Positions 1 through 8,830 of a DNA stretch of 61,862 nt are shown here, piece after piece. The DNA is from Halieaceae bacterium. GTDB taxonomy: Bacteria > Pseudomonadota > Gammaproteobacteria > Pseudomonadales > Halieaceae. The position numbers were made by a program, and so were the translations under genes. The stretch covers positions 1 through 61,862 of the forward strand of contig JAHEEV010000013.1 in the NCBI GenBank assembly GCA_024640505.1. The letters run 5' to 3'. The notes below the pieces were generated by a model. That model was not told the origin of the DNA and ran no database searches. It saw nothing but the letters and a program-made list of their open reading frames with translations. Each line of letters opens with the position of its first letter. Within the stretch, counting starts at the first letter, position 1.

Positions 1-1
1 G

Positions 2-115
2 CAGATGGTTGCGACGTTGATTGCGCCGATTGCGATGGAAGAGGGTCTGCGTTTTGCGATCCGCGAGGGTGGCCGTACGGTTGGCGCCGGCGTGGTCGCC
101 AAGATTCTCGAGTAA
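2..115 (+). CDS. tuf: Elongation factor Tu, C-terminal fragment (cut by window edge)
   Basis: The first 37 codons visible, read from base 2, match the extreme C-terminus of EF-Tu: [20 protein letters not shown] followed by GAGVV and a final AKILE before TAA. EF-Tu is the GTPase that delivers aminoacyl-tRNA to the ribosome. The rest of the gene lies upstream of the window. In many gammaproteobacteria tuf is followed directly by rpsJ; here about 1.9 kb and three small genes separate them, and tuf has its own terminator. Confidence 0.95.
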   Translation, partial: QMVATLIAPIAMEEGLRFAIREGGRTVGAGVVAKILE

Positions 116-170
116 CGGCAGTACCGGGGATCGGGGCCCGACGCCCGATCCCGCGTCAGACCATAAAACC

Positions 171-195
171 TGTAGGAGCCCACTCCGTGGGCGAT
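171..195 (+). repeat. REP element, GTAG type
   Basis: The copy has the layout GTAGGA, arm GCCCAC, loop TCC, arm GTGGGC, tail GAT, preceded by T. It differs from the commonest form in this window (arms GCCCGC/GCGGGC) by two compensating changes that keep the stem paired. It lies between the tuf stop codon and the tuf terminator. Confidence 0.85.
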
Positions 196-205
196 CCCGT
201 GTAAG

Positions 206-230
206 GCCCGGCTAATACCCGGGCTTTTTT
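206..230 (+). terminator. Rho-independent terminator of tuf
   Basis: Stem GCCCGG (206-211) pairs with CCGGGC (219-224) and is followed by six T (225-230). Its position about 90 bases after the tuf stop fits termination of the upstream str operon, so the S10 operon needs its own promoter. Confidence 0.8.
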
Positions 231-357
231 ATGGTTCTTCGCACAATAGCAGGGTCGCATTGGGCTGATCATGCCAGCGGGCCCGGGAGCAGAGCGGCCC
301 CTCGATGGGCGCCGTTCCCAGCAGGGCGGGGTGTCGGGATCGAGGCCCCGGGCAGGG

Positions 358-404
358 CATGCATTTTTACCAAGCGGATATCGGGCCGCGACTAAAAATG
401 CATG
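358..404 (-). repeat. Fold-back hairpin, family 1, copy a
   Basis: The 12-base arm CATGCATTTTTA (358-369) is exactly complementary to 393-404, around a 23-base loop (370-392). Read on the minus strand, the loop begins GTCGC, contains CGATAT and ends CGCTTGG, matching the loop of the hairpin at 504-560 at 19 of 23 positions. The arms of the two hairpins are otherwise different. Function and mobility mechanism are unknown to me. Confidence 0.75.
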
Positions 405-503
405 GGCTGGCCGGGGCCATTAGGCCGAGCAACTCCCGCAATTGTGCGAAGAACCTTCTTTATTGCGCATCTTCGGCGGCTGGCGCTACCCGGCGACCCC
501 TTA

Positions 504-560
504 AAGGAGAAGGCTTTTCAGTCGCTCCACGATATTCGCTTGGTGAAAAGCCTTCTCCTT
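504..560 (+). repeat. Fold-back hairpin, family 1, copy b
   Basis: The 17-base arm AAGGAGAAGGCTTTTCA (504-520) is perfectly complementary to 544-560, around a 23-base loop (521-543) that starts GTCGC, contains CGATAT and ends CGCTTGG. The loop is homologous to that of copy a, in opposite orientation. The bases touching the loop are similar in both copies (TTTTYA before, TRAAAA after) but the outer arms are unrelated. Confidence 0.75.
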
Positions 561-598
561 CACGGACTATCGATCTTCGGCCCTTCTGTGACAGTGCT

Positions 599-997
599 TC
601 AGTATCCCCTGTTCACTTCCGAGATCTGCTCGTTGAGGGTGAGAAAATCCCACAGGATGCCGATACCGAACAGACCGGCGGTGAAGAGGTAGAGAAGGCC
701 GGTAAATATCTTGCCCATGTAGAAGCGGTGGATGCCGAAGATGCCGAGGAAGGTGAGCAGGATCCAGGTGATATTGTAGTCGGTGGGGCCGGGGATGAAA
801 CGGGCGGTGGCCTCACGTTCCATGGAGGGGATCAGGAACAGGTCGATGATCCAGCCGACGAAAAACAGGCCCAGGGTAAAGAACCAGATGGTGCCGGAGA
901 TCTGTTTGCCGTAGTAGAAGCGATGGGCCCCGATGAAGCCGAACACCCAGAGCAGGTAGCCCATAAGGATAGAATGGGAGCTGCGGTGTTCGTCCAT
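599..997 (-). CDS. Tandem TM2-domain membrane protein
   Basis: The 132-residue protein contains two TM2 modules in a row. Each has two hydrophobic helices and the signature HRFY before the first turn (GAHRFYYGK near residue 23 and GIHRFYMGK near residue 90) plus an Asp in the second helix (GWIIDLFL, GILWDFLT). TM2 proteins are small inner-membrane proteins of unclear function. It is transcribed opposite to its neighbours and diverges from the DUF465 gene. The duplication of the module within one protein is the notable point; the molecular role cannot be inferred. Confidence 0.8.
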   Translation of the reverse strand: MDEHRSSHSILMGYLLWVFGFIGAHRFYYGKQISGTIWFFTLGLFFVGWIIDLFLIPSMEREATARFIPGPTDYNITWILLTFLGIFGIHRFYMGKIFTGLLYLFTAGLFGIGILWDFLTLNEQISEVNRGY

Positions 998-1186
998 GTC
1001 TGGTCCTCGCGATTTCGGAGCTGTGACCTTGTTCCGGTCATGATCTGGTCTCGCCGTCCCTCCGTCAAGCGGGTGAACCTGCCCCGTCTCGCATGTATAA
1101 TGACCTGGATCATTGCCACGAGCCGCCAGCGATATATGCTGGCGGTTGCAGTTTTAGACGGCGGAAGACCGCCTAAGGAAACCAGA

Positions 1187-1429
1187 ATGTCAGTAGACCA
1201 CCACGACCTCATCCACGAATTCCCCGAACTGAAGGATCGCATTCACGATCTGAAGGTCGGTGATCCCCATTTTCGCAAGCTGTTCGATGAGTATCACGAA
1301 CTCACTCGTAGCATCGAAAAGATGGAAGATGAGGTGACTCCGGTGGCCACGCACACCGAGGAAGAGTTCAAGATGCGCCGGGTGCACCTGAAAGATGAGC
1401 TGTACCGCTTGCTCACCACCGCAGCCTGA
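1187..1429 (+). CDS. DUF465 / YdcH-like small coiled-coil protein
   Basis: This 80-residue protein starts at the ATG at 1187 (MSVDHHDLIHEFPELKDRI). It has the HDL..EFPE..D.I..L motif, DPHFRKLFDEYHEL, and a charged helical C-terminus typical of the YdcH/DUF465 family, which is widespread but functionally undefined. It probably folds as a helical hairpin. The reading frame is open far upstream, but that part crosses the hairpin region and shows no family resemblance. The next gene follows 15 bases later, so the two are probably co-transcribed. Confidence 0.8.
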   Translation: MSVDHHDLIHEFPELKDRIHDLKVGDPHFRKLFDEYHELTRSIEKMEDEVTPVATHTEEEFKMRRVHLKDELYRLLTTAA

Positions 1430-1444
1430 GGCGGGGATTCGTCA

Positions 1445-1759
1445 ATGTCCCAGGAAGCACTCAGGAAGCAGCTGGAAGAGCGCCTCGCTCAGATGCAGGC
1501 CAGACTGGCAAGTATCAAGGAAGAGGTGACCCAAAGCCATTCAGGTGACTCCGCCGAGCAGGCGCAGGAGCGCGAGAACGATGAGGTGGTCGATGCCATT
1601 GGCAATGAGACTGCCCAGTCCATCCGCATATTGCAGGCGGCACTGATGCGCCTGGAGGATGGTACCTACGGCATTTGTGAGCGGTGTGGCGAGGAGATCA
1701 GCGACGGTCGCCTTGCCGTGATTCCCGAGGCGACACGCTGCGTCAACTGCGCCGATTAG
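1445..1759 (+). CDS. Short DksA/TraR-family zinc-finger protein
   Basis: The 104-residue protein has an N-terminal coiled coil (about residues 1-70) and a C4 zinc finger: C78-x2-C81 and C99-x2-C102 (YGICERCGEEI, TRCVNCAD). This is the C-terminal signature of DksA/TraR proteins, which insert a coiled coil into the RNA polymerase secondary channel. It is much shorter than DksA (about 150 residues), closer to TraR-like paralogues. The acidic segment ENDEVVD around residues 45-50 sits where the coiled-coil tip would be. Its place immediately before the S10 operon suggests, but does not prove, a role in growth-rate control. Confidence 0.85.
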   Translation: MSQEALRKQLEERLAQMQARLASIKEEVTQSHSGDSAEQAQERENDEVVDAIGNETAQSIRILQAALMRLEDGTYGICERCGEEISDGRLAVIPEATRCVNCAD

Positions 1760-1961
1760 CCCATCGATGGTGCCGTGTCGAAGTCCTGGCCTGTGCCGGG
1801 TCGATACGTCACCAATATAACCAAAGAGAATAAAAGGCGGCCCCAGGGCGATCAAATTCTCGGGGAGTGGGCTGTCCACCGTCTGCTGTGTGCAATATTC
1901 ACGGGAATGAGACGCATCCGTCCTGCCTCCCGAAGCGATTGAAATTATTTGAAAAACCGTC

Positions 1962-1990
1962 TTGACACCCATGGGGGCCGCCACTAGAAT
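1962..1990 (+). promoter_or_regulatory. Promoter of the S10 ribosomal operon
   Basis: TTGACA (1962-1967), a 17-base spacer and TAGAAT (1985-1990) form a near-consensus sigma70-type promoter 67 bases before the rpsJ start. The bases 1760-1961 between the DksA-like gene and this promoter contain no gene or clear terminator that I can see. Confidence 0.85.
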
Positions 1991-2057
1991 TCGCGTTCCT
2001 TTTTTCGGGGGGTTCCTTTGCGGGCCTCTGGTTTTTTATTGATTGGAGTTAGGTCAG

Positions 2058-2369
2058 GTGCAGAATCAACGCATTCGTATTCGCCTCAAGGCTTTTGACC
2101 ATCGACTGATAGATTCGTCTACCCAGGAGATCGTGGAAACAGCGCGCCGCACCGGTGCGCAGGTCAAGGGGCCGATTCCTCTTCCCACGCGGAAGGAGAA
2201 ATTTACCGTGCTGGTTTCGCCGCACGTCAACAAGGATGCACGTGACCAGTACGAAATTCGTACACACAAGCGTCTGTTGGACATCGTGGAGCCTACAGAA
2301 AAGACTGTAGACGCCCTGATGAAATTGGACCTGGCAGCAGGTGTCGAAGTACAGATCAGTCTTGGTTAA
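2058..2369 (+). CDS. rpsJ: 30S ribosomal protein S10
   Basis: S10 of the 30S head, also the NusE antitermination factor. The 103-residue product begins with GTG at 2058 and reads (M)[18 protein letters not shown], aligning residue for residue with the E. coli protein and having exactly its length. An in-frame TTG at 2043 would add five residues; the GGAG at 2045-2048 is placed for the GTG instead. First gene of the S10 operon, directly downstream of the promoter at 1962-1990. Confidence 0.97.
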   Translation: MQNQRIRIRLKAFDHRLIDSSTQEIVETARRTGAQVKGPIPLPTRKEKFTVLVSPHVNKDARDQYEIRTHKRLLDIVEPTEKTVDALMKLDLAAGVEVQISLG

Positions 2370-2488
2370 CTACAACTTGTAGCAAGACCTGCTCACGGCG
2401 AGCGTCGTGGGTGTGTAACGTCCGGTCGCTCGGGAAGTGACAGGACGGCCATAGAGGGTATAGCCCCGTACACTGAGAGGTTAGCAAA

Positions 2489-3124
2489 ATGACTATTGGC
2501 TTAGTCGGCCGTAAGTCCGGTATGACGCGTGTTTTTACCGAAGACGGCGTATCCATCCCAGTAACCGTAGTGGAGGTTTCTCCAAACCGCGTTACTCAAA
2601 TCAAAGAGCTCGAGACCGATGGGTATCGGGCGATTCAGGTCACGGCGGGCAACCGCAAGGCCTCAAAAGTGAGTAAATCCGAAGCCGGACATTTCGCCAA
2701 GGCGGGTGTCGAGGCCGGAGCCGGTCTGTGGGAATTCCGCCTGGGTGAAGCCGATGAGGCCCCTGAAGTGGGCGCTGAGCTGACGGTTGAGCGCTTCGAG
2801 GCCGGCCAGAAGGTCGACGTCGCGGGTAAGTCCAAGGGCAAGGGTTTCCAGGGCGGCGTCAAGCGCTGGAACTTCAGTATGCAGGACGCCACCCACGGTA
2901 ACTCGCTGTCCCATCGTGCCCCGGGCTCCATTGGCCAGTGCCAGACGCCCGGTCGTGTGTTCAAGGGCAAGAAAATGGCGGGCCATATGGGTGCTGAGAG
3001 CGTGACCACCCAGGGCCTTGAGATTGTCCGTGTCGACGCCGAGCGGAACCTGCTGCTCATCAAGGGCGCGGTACCCGGTGCGCCCGGCGGTGACGTGATC
3101 GTACGTCCCGCGGTCAAGGCATAA
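2489..3124 (+). CDS. rplC: 50S ribosomal protein L3
   Basis: L3 binds 23S rRNA near the peptidyl-transferase centre and is an early assembly protein. The 211-residue product starts [20 protein letters not shown] and holds the conserved loop [20 protein letters not shown], including the Gln that is methylated in E. coli. It follows rpsJ after a 119-base gap and precedes rplD in the normal S10 order. Confidence 0.97.
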   Translation: MTIGLVGRKSGMTRVFTEDGVSIPVTVVEVSPNRVTQIKELETDGYRAIQVTAGNRKASKVSKSEAGHFAKAGVEAGAGLWEFRLGEADEAPEVGAELTVERFEAGQKVDVAGKSKGKGFQGGVKRWNFSMQDATHGNSLSHRAPGSIGQCQTPGRVFKGKKMAGHMGAESVTTQGLEIVRVDAERNLLLIKGAVPGAPGGDVIVRPAVKA

Positions 3125-3142
3125 GGTCAGGGGGTCAGTAAC

Positions 3143-3760
3143 GTGGAATTGAGTATTGTGAAGCCCGGTAACGAGGCAGCGGGCAAGGTTTCCGTCTCCG
3201 ACGTTGCCTTCGCACGCGAATACAACGAAGACCTGGTCCATCAGGTGGTGACTGCCTACATGGCAGGCGCGCGCCAGGGTACCCGGGCACAGAAAAACCG
3301 TGCAGCGGTCAGAGGTGGTGGCAAGAAGCCTTGGCGGCAGAAGGGCACCGGCCGCGCCCGTGCTGGAACCATCCGGTCCCCGATCTGGCGGTCAGGCGGC
3401 GTGACGTTTGCAGCCCAACCGCAGGATCACAGCCAGAAAGTGAACCGGAAGATGTACCGCGCTGCGCTGCGCTCCATCATGTCAGAGCTGGCACGCCAGG
3501 ATCGCCTGATGGTCGTAGAGAGCCTGGACGTGGAAGCGCCGAAGACCAAGTTGCTGGCGCAGCAGCTCGGCGAGTACGGGGTGGACAATGTATTGATCAT
3601 CTCCACCGAGGTGGGCGAGAACCTGTATCTGGCCGCCCGCAACCTGCACAAGGTTGACGTGCGTGATGTGGATGGCGTCGATCCGGTAAGCCTGATTGGC
3701 TATGAGAAGGTCATGGTTACTGTGGACGCAGTGAAAAAGTTCGAGGAGATGCTGGGATGA
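3143..3760 (+). CDS. rplD: 50S ribosomal protein L4
   Basis: L4 lines the exit tunnel; in E. coli it also represses its own operon by binding the S10 leader. The 205-residue product starts with GTG ([15 protein letters not shown]) and contains the tunnel-loop signature [15 protein letters not shown] and [12 protein letters not shown]. The stop overlaps the rplW start by four bases (ATGA). An L4-responsive leader cannot be judged here: the S10 leader is only about 60 bases, shorter than in E. coli. Confidence 0.97.
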   Translation: MELSIVKPGNEAAGKVSVSDVAFAREYNEDLVHQVVTAYMAGARQGTRAQKNRAAVRGGGKKPWRQKGTGRARAGTIRSPIWRSGGVTFAAQPQDHSQKVNRKMYRAALRSIMSELARQDRLMVVESLDVEAPKTKLLAQQLGEYGVDNVLIISTEVGENLYLAARNLHKVDVRDVDGVDPVSLIGYEKVMVTVDAVKKFEEMLG

Positions 3761-4053
3761 ACCAGGAGCGCGTATTCCAGGTACTGTTGGGCCCGCACGT
3801 TTCCGAGAAGGCAGCGATTGTTGCGGACACGGCCAACCAGTACGTATTCAGGGTGGCGGTGGATGCCACCAAGGCAGAGATCAGGAAGTCTGTCGAGCAG
3901 CTGTTCAAGGTCAAGGTAGGCAACGTCACGACCATGAAGGTCAAGGGCAAGGTGAAGCGCAACCGCTACGGTTATAGCAGCAAGCCGACCTGGAAGAAGG
4001 CATATGTTCGACTGGAGCAGGGTCAGGAAATCGACTTTGCCGTGGTTGACTAA
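3757..4053 (+). CDS. rplW: 50S ribosomal protein L23
   Basis: L23 sits at the tunnel exit and is a docking site for trigger factor and the signal recognition particle. The 98-residue protein ([19 protein letters not shown]) has the family length and the RNA-binding segment [10 protein letters not shown]. It starts inside the rplD stop codon, which suggests translational coupling. Confidence 0.97.
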   Translation: MNQERVFQVLLGPHVSEKAAIVADTANQYVFRVAVDATKAEIRKSVEQLFKVKVGNVTTMKVKGKVKRNRYGYSSKPTWKKAYVRLEQGQEIDFAVVD

Positions 4054-4067
4054 GGAGTAAGTTCGAA

Positions 4068-4895
4068 ATGGCAGTTTTAAAGAGCAAGCCCACGTCTCCC
4101 GGCCGCCGCCACGTCGTCCGCGTTGTCAGTGGCGATTTGCACAAGGGTGCGCCGCACAAGCCGTTGCTGGAAAAGCAGTCCAGGAACGGTGGGCGCAACA
4201 ACGCCGGCAGGATTACCACCCGTCATATCGGTGGTGGCCACAAGCAACACTATCGCGTCGTTGACTTCAAGCGGTCCAAGGACGGGATTCCGGCTACGGT
4301 AGAGCGGATCGAATACGATCCGAACCGGACCGCGCATATCGCGCTGCTGTTGTTCGCCGACGGCGAGCGCCGCTACATCATCGCCCCCAGGGGCGTGGCA
4401 GCCGGCGACGTGCTGCAATCCGGTTCTGCGGCTCCGATCAAGACCGGCAACTGCCTGCCGCTGCGCAATATACCCGTAGGCAGCGTGGTGCATGGCATCG
4501 AGCTCAAGCCCGGGAAAGGTGCTCAGCTGGCCCGCGCCGCCGGAGCGTCCGTGCAGCTGGTAGCCCGCGAAGGCCAGTACGCCACGCTGCGTATGCGTTC
4601 CGGCGAAATGCGCAAGGTTCTGGCGGACTGTCGCGCCACACTGGGCGAAGTGTCGAATTCAGAGCACAGCCTGCGCAAGCTGGGCAAGGCCGGAGCCGCT
4701 CGCTGGCGCGGCGTGCGCCCCACCGTGCGCGGTGTGGCCATGAACCCGGTCGATCACCCCCATGGCGGTGGTGAGGGACGTACCTCCGGCGGCCGTCATC
4801 CGGTCAGCCCCTGGGGCACGCCGACCAAGGGTTACAAGACCCGCAAGAACAAGCGTACCAACGACCTGATCGTGCGCCGTCGTGGTAAGAAGTAA
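4068..4895 (+). CDS. rplB: 50S ribosomal protein L2
   Basis: L2 is needed for subunit association and peptidyl-transferase activity. The 275-residue product includes the highly conserved C-terminal segment [17 protein letters not shown], with the His of the HPHGGGEG loop near the catalytic centre, and ends in a basic tail. Length and context are those of the family. Confidence 0.97.
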   Translation: MAVLKSKPTSPGRRHVVRVVSGDLHKGAPHKPLLEKQSRNGGRNNAGRITTRHIGGGHKQHYRVVDFKRSKDGIPATVERIEYDPNRTAHIALLLFADGERRYIIAPRGVAAGDVLQSGSAAPIKTGNCLPLRNIPVGSVVHGIELKPGKGAQLARAAGASVQLVAREGQYATLRMRSGEMRKVLADCRATLGEVSNSEHSLRKLGKAGAARWRGVRPTVRGVAMNPVDHPHGGGEGRTSGGRHPVSPWGTPTKGYKTRKNKRTNDLIVRRRGKK

Positions 4896-4932
4896 AACGC
4901 TAGATACCAAGAGATTGTAGAGGAAACAGATT

Positions 4933-5208
4933 GTGCCGCGTTCACTGAAAAAAGGCCCTTTTATCGACCTTCACCTGATGAAGAAAGTCGAGGCCGCAAT
5001 AGAGAGCAACGATCGTCGTCCGATCAAGACCTGGTCGCGCCGTTCCATGGTTGCCCCGGATATGGTCGGCCTGACTATCGCCGTTCACAACGGTCGCCAG
5101 CATGTGCCAGTACTGATCAACGAAGATATGGTCGGTCACAAGCTCGGCGAATTTGCGGCGACCCGCACATTCAAGGGCCATGTCGTGGACAAGAAGGCCA
5201 AGCGCTGA
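4933..5208 (+). CDS. rpsS: 30S ribosomal protein S19
   Basis: S19 of the 30S head contacts the A-site region with S13. The 91-residue product begins with GTG at 4933 ([19 protein letters not shown]) and contains [14 protein letters not shown], typical of bacterial S19. Confidence 0.96.
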   Translation: MPRSLKKGPFIDLHLMKKVEAAIESNDRRPIKTWSRRSMVAPDMVGLTIAVHNGRQHVPVLINEDMVGHKLGEFAATRTFKGHVVDKKAKR

Positions 5209-5236
5209 GCGCCGGCTTGATACGAGGTTGATGAAG

Positions 5237-5575
5237 ATGGAAGTTGCAGCAAGATTGAAGGGCGCGCGGATCTCTGCGCAGAAAGCTCGCCTGGTCGCTG
5301 ACCAGGTCCGCGGCATGCCGGTCGAGGAAGCACTGAGCCTGCTGGAGTTCAGCCCGAAGAAAGCAGCGCATATCGTCAAGAAGGTGCTTGATTCCGCGAT
5401 TGCCAATGCTGAGAACAACGAAGGTGCGGACGTCGATGAGTTGAAGGTGTCCAGCATCTATGTAGACGAAGGTATGACGATGAAGCGCCTGCGTCCCCGC
5501 GCCAAGGGTCGTGCCGATCGCATTCTTAAGCGCTCATGTCATATCACTGTGAAAGTGGCAGACGGCGAAGGTTAA
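5237..5575 (+). CDS. rplV: 50S ribosomal protein L22
   Basis: L22 lines the exit tunnel with its long beta hairpin; changes there can give macrolide resistance. I choose the ATG at 5237 ([20 protein letters not shown]), giving 112 residues, because a GAGG sits nine bases before it and the length fits the family. An ATG six bases earlier is possible; the open frame further upstream overlaps rpsS and is not L22. The hairpin segment [15 protein letters not shown] is present. Confidence 0.94.
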   Translation: MEVAARLKGARISAQKARLVADQVRGMPVEEALSLLEFSPKKAAHIVKKVLDSAIANAENNEGADVDELKVSSIYVDEGMTMKRLRPRAKGRADRILKRSCHITVKVADGEG

Positions 5576-5593
5576 GGTTTAGGAGAAGACCAT

Positions 5594-6265
5594 ATGGGTC
5601 AGAAAGTACATCCAGTCGGTATCCGTTTAGGTATTGTCAAGGATCACAATTCGATCTGGTATGCAGATAGCAAGAACTATTCCAGTCAGCTGATTGCTGA
5701 CATGGAGGTTCGCCAGTACATCGAGAAAGCACTTGAGAACGCGTCCGTGAGCCGCATCGTTATCGAGCGTCCGGCCCAGACGGCGCGCATTACGATACAC
5801 ACTGCCCGCCCCGGCATCGTGATCGGCAAGAAGGGTGAGGATGTCGACAGGCTGCGCAAGGACCTGGCCGATAAGATGGGTGTCCCCGTGCACATCAACA
5901 TCGAGGAAATCCGTAAGCCGGACCTGGACGCGAAGCTGGTGGCACAGAACGTTGCCCAGCAGCTGGAGCGCCGGGTCATGTTCCGCCGCGCCATGAAGCG
6001 CGTCGTGCAGAATGCCATGCGCCAGGGCGCAGAGGGAATCAAGGTGCAGGTCGGTGGTCGCCTCGGTGGTGCGGAAATCGCACGCAGCGAGTGGTACCGC
6101 GAAGGCCGGGTGCCGCTGCACACCCTGAGAGCGGATATAGATTACGCCACCCACGAGGCGGTGACGACCTACGGCATTATTGGTGTCAAGGTGTGGATTT
6201 TCAAAGGCGAAGTGATCGGAAGCGAAGGCCAGGCCGACCCCGCCAAGAAGTCAGCAACTAATTAA
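5594..6265 (+). CDS. rpsC: 30S ribosomal protein S3
   Basis: S3 forms part of the mRNA entry channel. The 223-residue product ([15 protein letters not shown]) has the KH-domain signature [17 protein letters not shown] near residue 80 and the C-terminal domain with [19 protein letters not shown] sequence ([15 protein letters not shown]). It is normally placed between rplV and rplP. Confidence 0.97.
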   Translation: MGQKVHPVGIRLGIVKDHNSIWYADSKNYSSQLIADMEVRQYIEKALENASVSRIVIERPAQTARITIHTARPGIVIGKKGEDVDRLRKDLADKMGVPVHINIEEIRKPDLDAKLVAQNVAQQLERRVMFRRAMKRVVQNAMRQGAEGIKVQVGGRLGGAEIARSEWYREGRVPLHTLRADIDYATHEAVTTYGIIGVKVWIFKGEVIGSEGQADPAKKSATN

Positions 6266-6276
6266 GGGCTACGCAG

Positions 6277-6690
6277 ATGTTACAACCAAAGCGTACAAAA
6301 TTTCGCAAGACCATGAAGAGCCGCAATCGCGGCCTGGCGCACCGTGGCAGCAAGGTCAGCTTCGGCGAGTACGGTTTGAAGGCGACAGGCCGCGGCCGCA
6401 TCACTGCGCGCCAGATCGAGGCTGCTCGTCGAGCGATGACGCGCCACATCAAGCGTGGCGGCAAGATCTGGATCCGGGTGTTTCCCGACAAGCCCATCAC
6501 GGGCAAGCCGCTGGAAGTGCGCCAGGGTAAGGGTAAGGGTAATGTCGAGTACTGGGTGGCCCAGGTGCAGCCTGGCAGGGTCCTGTATGAAGTACAGGGT
6601 GTATCTGAGGAACTGGCGCGTGAAGCGTTCAGCCTGGCTGCGGCCAAGATTCCCATTGCTACAACATTTGTTAAACGGTCGGTGATGTGA
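6277..6690 (+). CDS. rplP: 50S ribosomal protein L16
   Basis: L16 helps position tRNA in the A site. The 137-residue protein starts [19 protein letters not shown] and carries [18 protein letters not shown] and the [12 protein letters not shown] segment of the family. Its TGA stop shares a base with the ATG of rpmC. Confidence 0.97.
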   Translation: MLQPKRTKFRKTMKSRNRGLAHRGSKVSFGEYGLKATGRGRITARQIEAARRAMTRHIKRGGKIWIRVFPDKPITGKPLEVRQGKGKGNVEYWVAQVQPGRVLYEVQGVSEELAREAFSLAAAKIPIATTFVKRSVM

Positions 6691-6887
6691 TGAAAGCAAG
6701 CGAATTGCGTGATAAGTCCGCTGAGGACCTGAACAAGGAGCTGCTCACCCTGCGTGAGGAGCAGTTCAAGCTGCGCATGCAGACGTCCACTGGTCAGCTG
6801 GGGCAGACCCATCTGCTGCAGCAGAACCAGCGTGACATCGCACGTGTTAAGACTGTTCTGAGAGAGAAGGCAGGTAACCAGGCATGA
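6690..6887 (+). CDS. rpmC: 50S ribosomal protein L29
   Basis: L29 is a two-helix protein beside L23 at the tunnel exit. The 65-residue product from the ATG at 6690 ([18 protein letters not shown]) matches the family start; a GTG one codon upstream is in frame but lies inside the rplP stop context. It ends with an ATGA overlap into rpsQ. Confidence 0.95.
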   Translation: MKASELRDKSAEDLNKELLTLREEQFKLRMQTSTGQLGQTHLLQQNQRDIARVKTVLREKAGNQA

Positions 6888-7150
6888 CGGCGGCAGAGAA
6901 GCGTACCCGTACGGCGACCGGGAAGGTCGTCAGTAACAAGATGGACAAGACGATAACCGTGCTGATAGAGCGTCGGGTGAAGCACCCGGTTTACGGCAAG
7001 TACATCACGCGTTCATCGAAGATACATGCGCATGACGAGGATAACCAGTGCGGTATCGGTGATACCGTCATGGTGGCTGAATCTCGCCCCGTCTCCAAGA
7101 GCAAGACCTGGAGACTGGTAGAAGTGGTAGAGAGCGCGGCCCAGATCTAA
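6884..7150 (+). CDS. rpsQ: 30S ribosomal protein S17
   Basis: S17 is a primary 16S rRNA-binding protein of the OB fold. The 88-residue product contains [19 protein letters not shown] and [18 protein letters not shown], both standard S17 signatures. It is the last gene of the S10 operon and is followed by rplN after 44 bases. Confidence 0.96.
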   Translation: MTAAEKRTRTATGKVVSNKMDKTITVLIERRVKHPVYGKYITRSSKIHAHDEDNQCGIGDTVMVAESRPVSKSKTWRLVEVVESAAQI

Positions 7151-7194
7151 GAGCAGGTTTTTGCGGTCTGCACCGCAGTTTGGAGTAGTAGAAG

Positions 7195-7563
7195 ATGATT
7201 CAGACAGAGTCGTATTTGGACGTCGCCGATAACAGCGGTGCACGCCGGGTAATGTGCATCAAGGTGCTGGGCGGATCCAAGCGTCGCTATGCACGCGTCG
7301 GCGACCTGATAAAGGTTACCGTCAAGGAAGCCATCCCCCGGGGCAAGGTCAAGAAAGGCCAGGTGATGACGGCCGTGGTTGTGCGCACCAAGAAGGGCGT
7401 GCGCCGTCCCGACGGATCGCTGATCAAGTTTGACGACAACGCCGCGGTATTGCTGAACAACCAGGAAGCGCCCATCGGTACCCGCATATTCGGCCCGGTG
7501 ACCCGCGAACTGCGTGGCGAAAAGTTTATGAAGATTATTTCTCTGGCACCGGAAGTTATCTGA
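7195..7563 (+). CDS. rplN: 50S ribosomal protein L14
   Basis: L14 contributes to intersubunit bridges. The 122-residue protein starts [19 protein letters not shown] and contains [20 protein letters not shown], typical of bacterial L14. First gene of the spc operon; I see no separate strong promoter in the 44-base gap, so read-through from S10 is likely. Confidence 0.97.
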   Translation: MIQTESYLDVADNSGARRVMCIKVLGGSKRRYARVGDLIKVTVKEAIPRGKVKKGQVMTAVVVRTKKGVRRPDGSLIKFDDNAAVLLNNQEAPIGTRIFGPVTRELRGEKFMKIISLAPEVI

Positions 7564-7589
7564 GCCGGAAAGCAGGGAGAGGAAAGCAC

Positions 7590-7904
7590 ATGTTTAAGAT
7601 CAAACGCGATGATGAGGTGATTATCCTGGCCGGCAAGGACAAGGGTAAGCGCGGCAAGGTTCGCAAGGTGCTGGACAACGATAAAGTGATTGTTTCCGGC
7701 GTCAATATGGTGAAGAAGCACACCCGGCCCAATCCGCAGGCGGGAGTCGCCGGCGGTATCGTCGAAAAAGAAGCGCCCATACAGGTATCCAATGTGGCGA
7801 TCTTCAATCCGTCGACCAGCAAGGCAGACCGTGTGGGCTTCAGGGTGGATGGCGACAGCAAGGTGCGCGTCTTCAAATCCAGTGGCGAGGTAATCGGCTC
7901 CTGA
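7590..7904 (+). CDS. rplX: 50S ribosomal protein L24
   Basis: L24 is an assembly initiator that binds the 5' end of 23S rRNA. The 104-residue protein has an N-terminal KOW motif ([20 protein letters not shown]) and the [20 protein letters not shown] segment. Its length is normal. Confidence 0.96.
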   Translation: MFKIKRDDEVIILAGKDKGKRGKVRKVLDNDKVIVSGVNMVKKHTRPNPQAGVAGGIVEKEAPIQVSNVAIFNPSTSKADRVGFRVDGDSKVRVFKSSGEVIGS

Positions 7905-7938
7905 GCGCGAATGCTCACCGGGTTAACAGGTAAAAGAC

Positions 7939-8478
7939 ATGGCTAATTTGAAAGACAGATACAAGAGCGAAATTGCTCCCCAGCTGAAAGAAGAGCTGGG
8001 TCTGGACAATGTGATGGAAGTGCCCCGCATCACCAAGATCACACTCAATATGGGCGTGGGTGAAGCGCTGGGTGACAAGAAGGTGCTGGAGAATGCGGTA
8101 GCCGAGATGGAGCGGATCGCCGGGCAGAAACCCGTTGTGACCAAGGCACGCAGATCCATCGCGGGATTCAAGGTTCGCGAGGGCTGGCCCATCGGTTGCA
8201 AGGTGACCCTGCGTTCCGAGCGGATGTACGAGTTTCTCGAGCGTCTGATCAGTATCGCTATTCCCCGTATCCGTGATTTCCGGGGTATCAGCCCCAAGTC
8301 GTTCGATGGCCGCGGCAATTTTGCCATGGGCGTGACCGAGCAGATTATCTTCCCGGAAATCGAGTATGACCAGGTGGACGCACTGCGCGGGATGGATATC
8401 ACCATTACTACCACCGCCCGTACGGATGATGAAGGCCGCGCCCTGTTGCGCGCCTTCAACTTCCCCCTGAAAGGTTAG
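7939..8478 (+). CDS. rplE: 50S ribosomal protein L5
   Basis: L5 binds 5S rRNA. The 179-residue product contains [36 protein letters not shown] and the C-terminal [20 protein letters not shown], all conserved in bacterial L5. Confidence 0.97.
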   Translation: MANLKDRYKSEIAPQLKEELGLDNVMEVPRITKITLNMGVGEALGDKKVLENAVAEMERIAGQKPVVTKARRSIAGFKVREGWPIGCKVTLRSERMYEFLERLISIAIPRIRDFRGISPKSFDGRGNFAMGVTEQIIFPEIEYDQVDALRGMDITITTTARTDDEGRALLRAFNFPLKG

Positions 8479-8493
8479 AGAAAGAGGCACTAA

Positions 8494-8799
8494 ATGGCTA
8501 AGAAATCGATGATTGCGCGTGAGAAGAAGCGGGCACGTATGGTCGCCAGGTACGCGGGCAAGCGTGCTGCACTGAAAGCAGTCCTGAATGATGCCAACGC
8601 GTCCGACGACGAAAAGTGGGACGCCCAGGTTGCCCTGCAGAAGTTGCCCCGTGACGCAAGTCCGGTCCGCCAGCAGCGTCGCTGCCAGGTGACCGGTCGT
8701 CCACACGGGGTCTATCGCAAGTTTGGTCTTTGTCGTAACAAGCTGCGCGAGGCAGCCATGCGCGGAGACGTTCCCGGTCTGGTCAAGTCCAGCTGGTAA
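8494..8799 (+). CDS. rpsN: 30S ribosomal protein S14, zinc-free form
   Basis: S14 of the 30S head. The 101-residue protein is the long form without the CxxC-x(n)-CxxC zinc ribbon: only [19 protein letters not shown] retains isolated cysteines. This is the usual housekeeping type in gammaproteobacteria. Confidence 0.96.
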   Translation: MAKKSMIAREKKRARMVARYAGKRAALKAVLNDANASDDEKWDAQVALQKLPRDASPVRQQRRCQVTGRPHGVYRKFGLCRNKLREAAMRGDVPGLVKSSW

Positions 8800-8830
8800 C
8801 CAGACCAGTCGGGATTAGGAGAGTTTAAAT

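Larger units (their letters stand above)
116..598. other. Gene-free gap rich in palindromes
   Basis: About 480 bases between tuf and the TM2 gene contain no credible gene. They hold a REP copy (171-195), the tuf terminator (206-230), a perfect 15-base inverted repeat (233-247 against 441-455, GGTTCTTCGCACAAT and its complement) that encloses one long hairpin (358-404), and a second long hairpin (504-560). Reading frames crossing this gap have no family resemblance and run through the palindromes. Confidence 0.7.

Noticed and set aside
1097..1125. FNR-like site in the TM2/DUF465 divergent region
   Set aside because: TGACCTGGATCATTG has only half of TTGAT-N4-ATCAA; the match is too weak.
305..1186. 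N-terminal extension of the DUF465 frame
   Set aside because: The frame is open but runs through two perfect hairpins and antisense to the TM2 gene; family similarity begins only at 1187.
2043..2057. TTG start for rpsJ
   Set aside because: It would overlap the Shine-Dalgarno sequence GGAG and add five residues not found in S10; the GTG at 2058 gives the exact family N-terminus.
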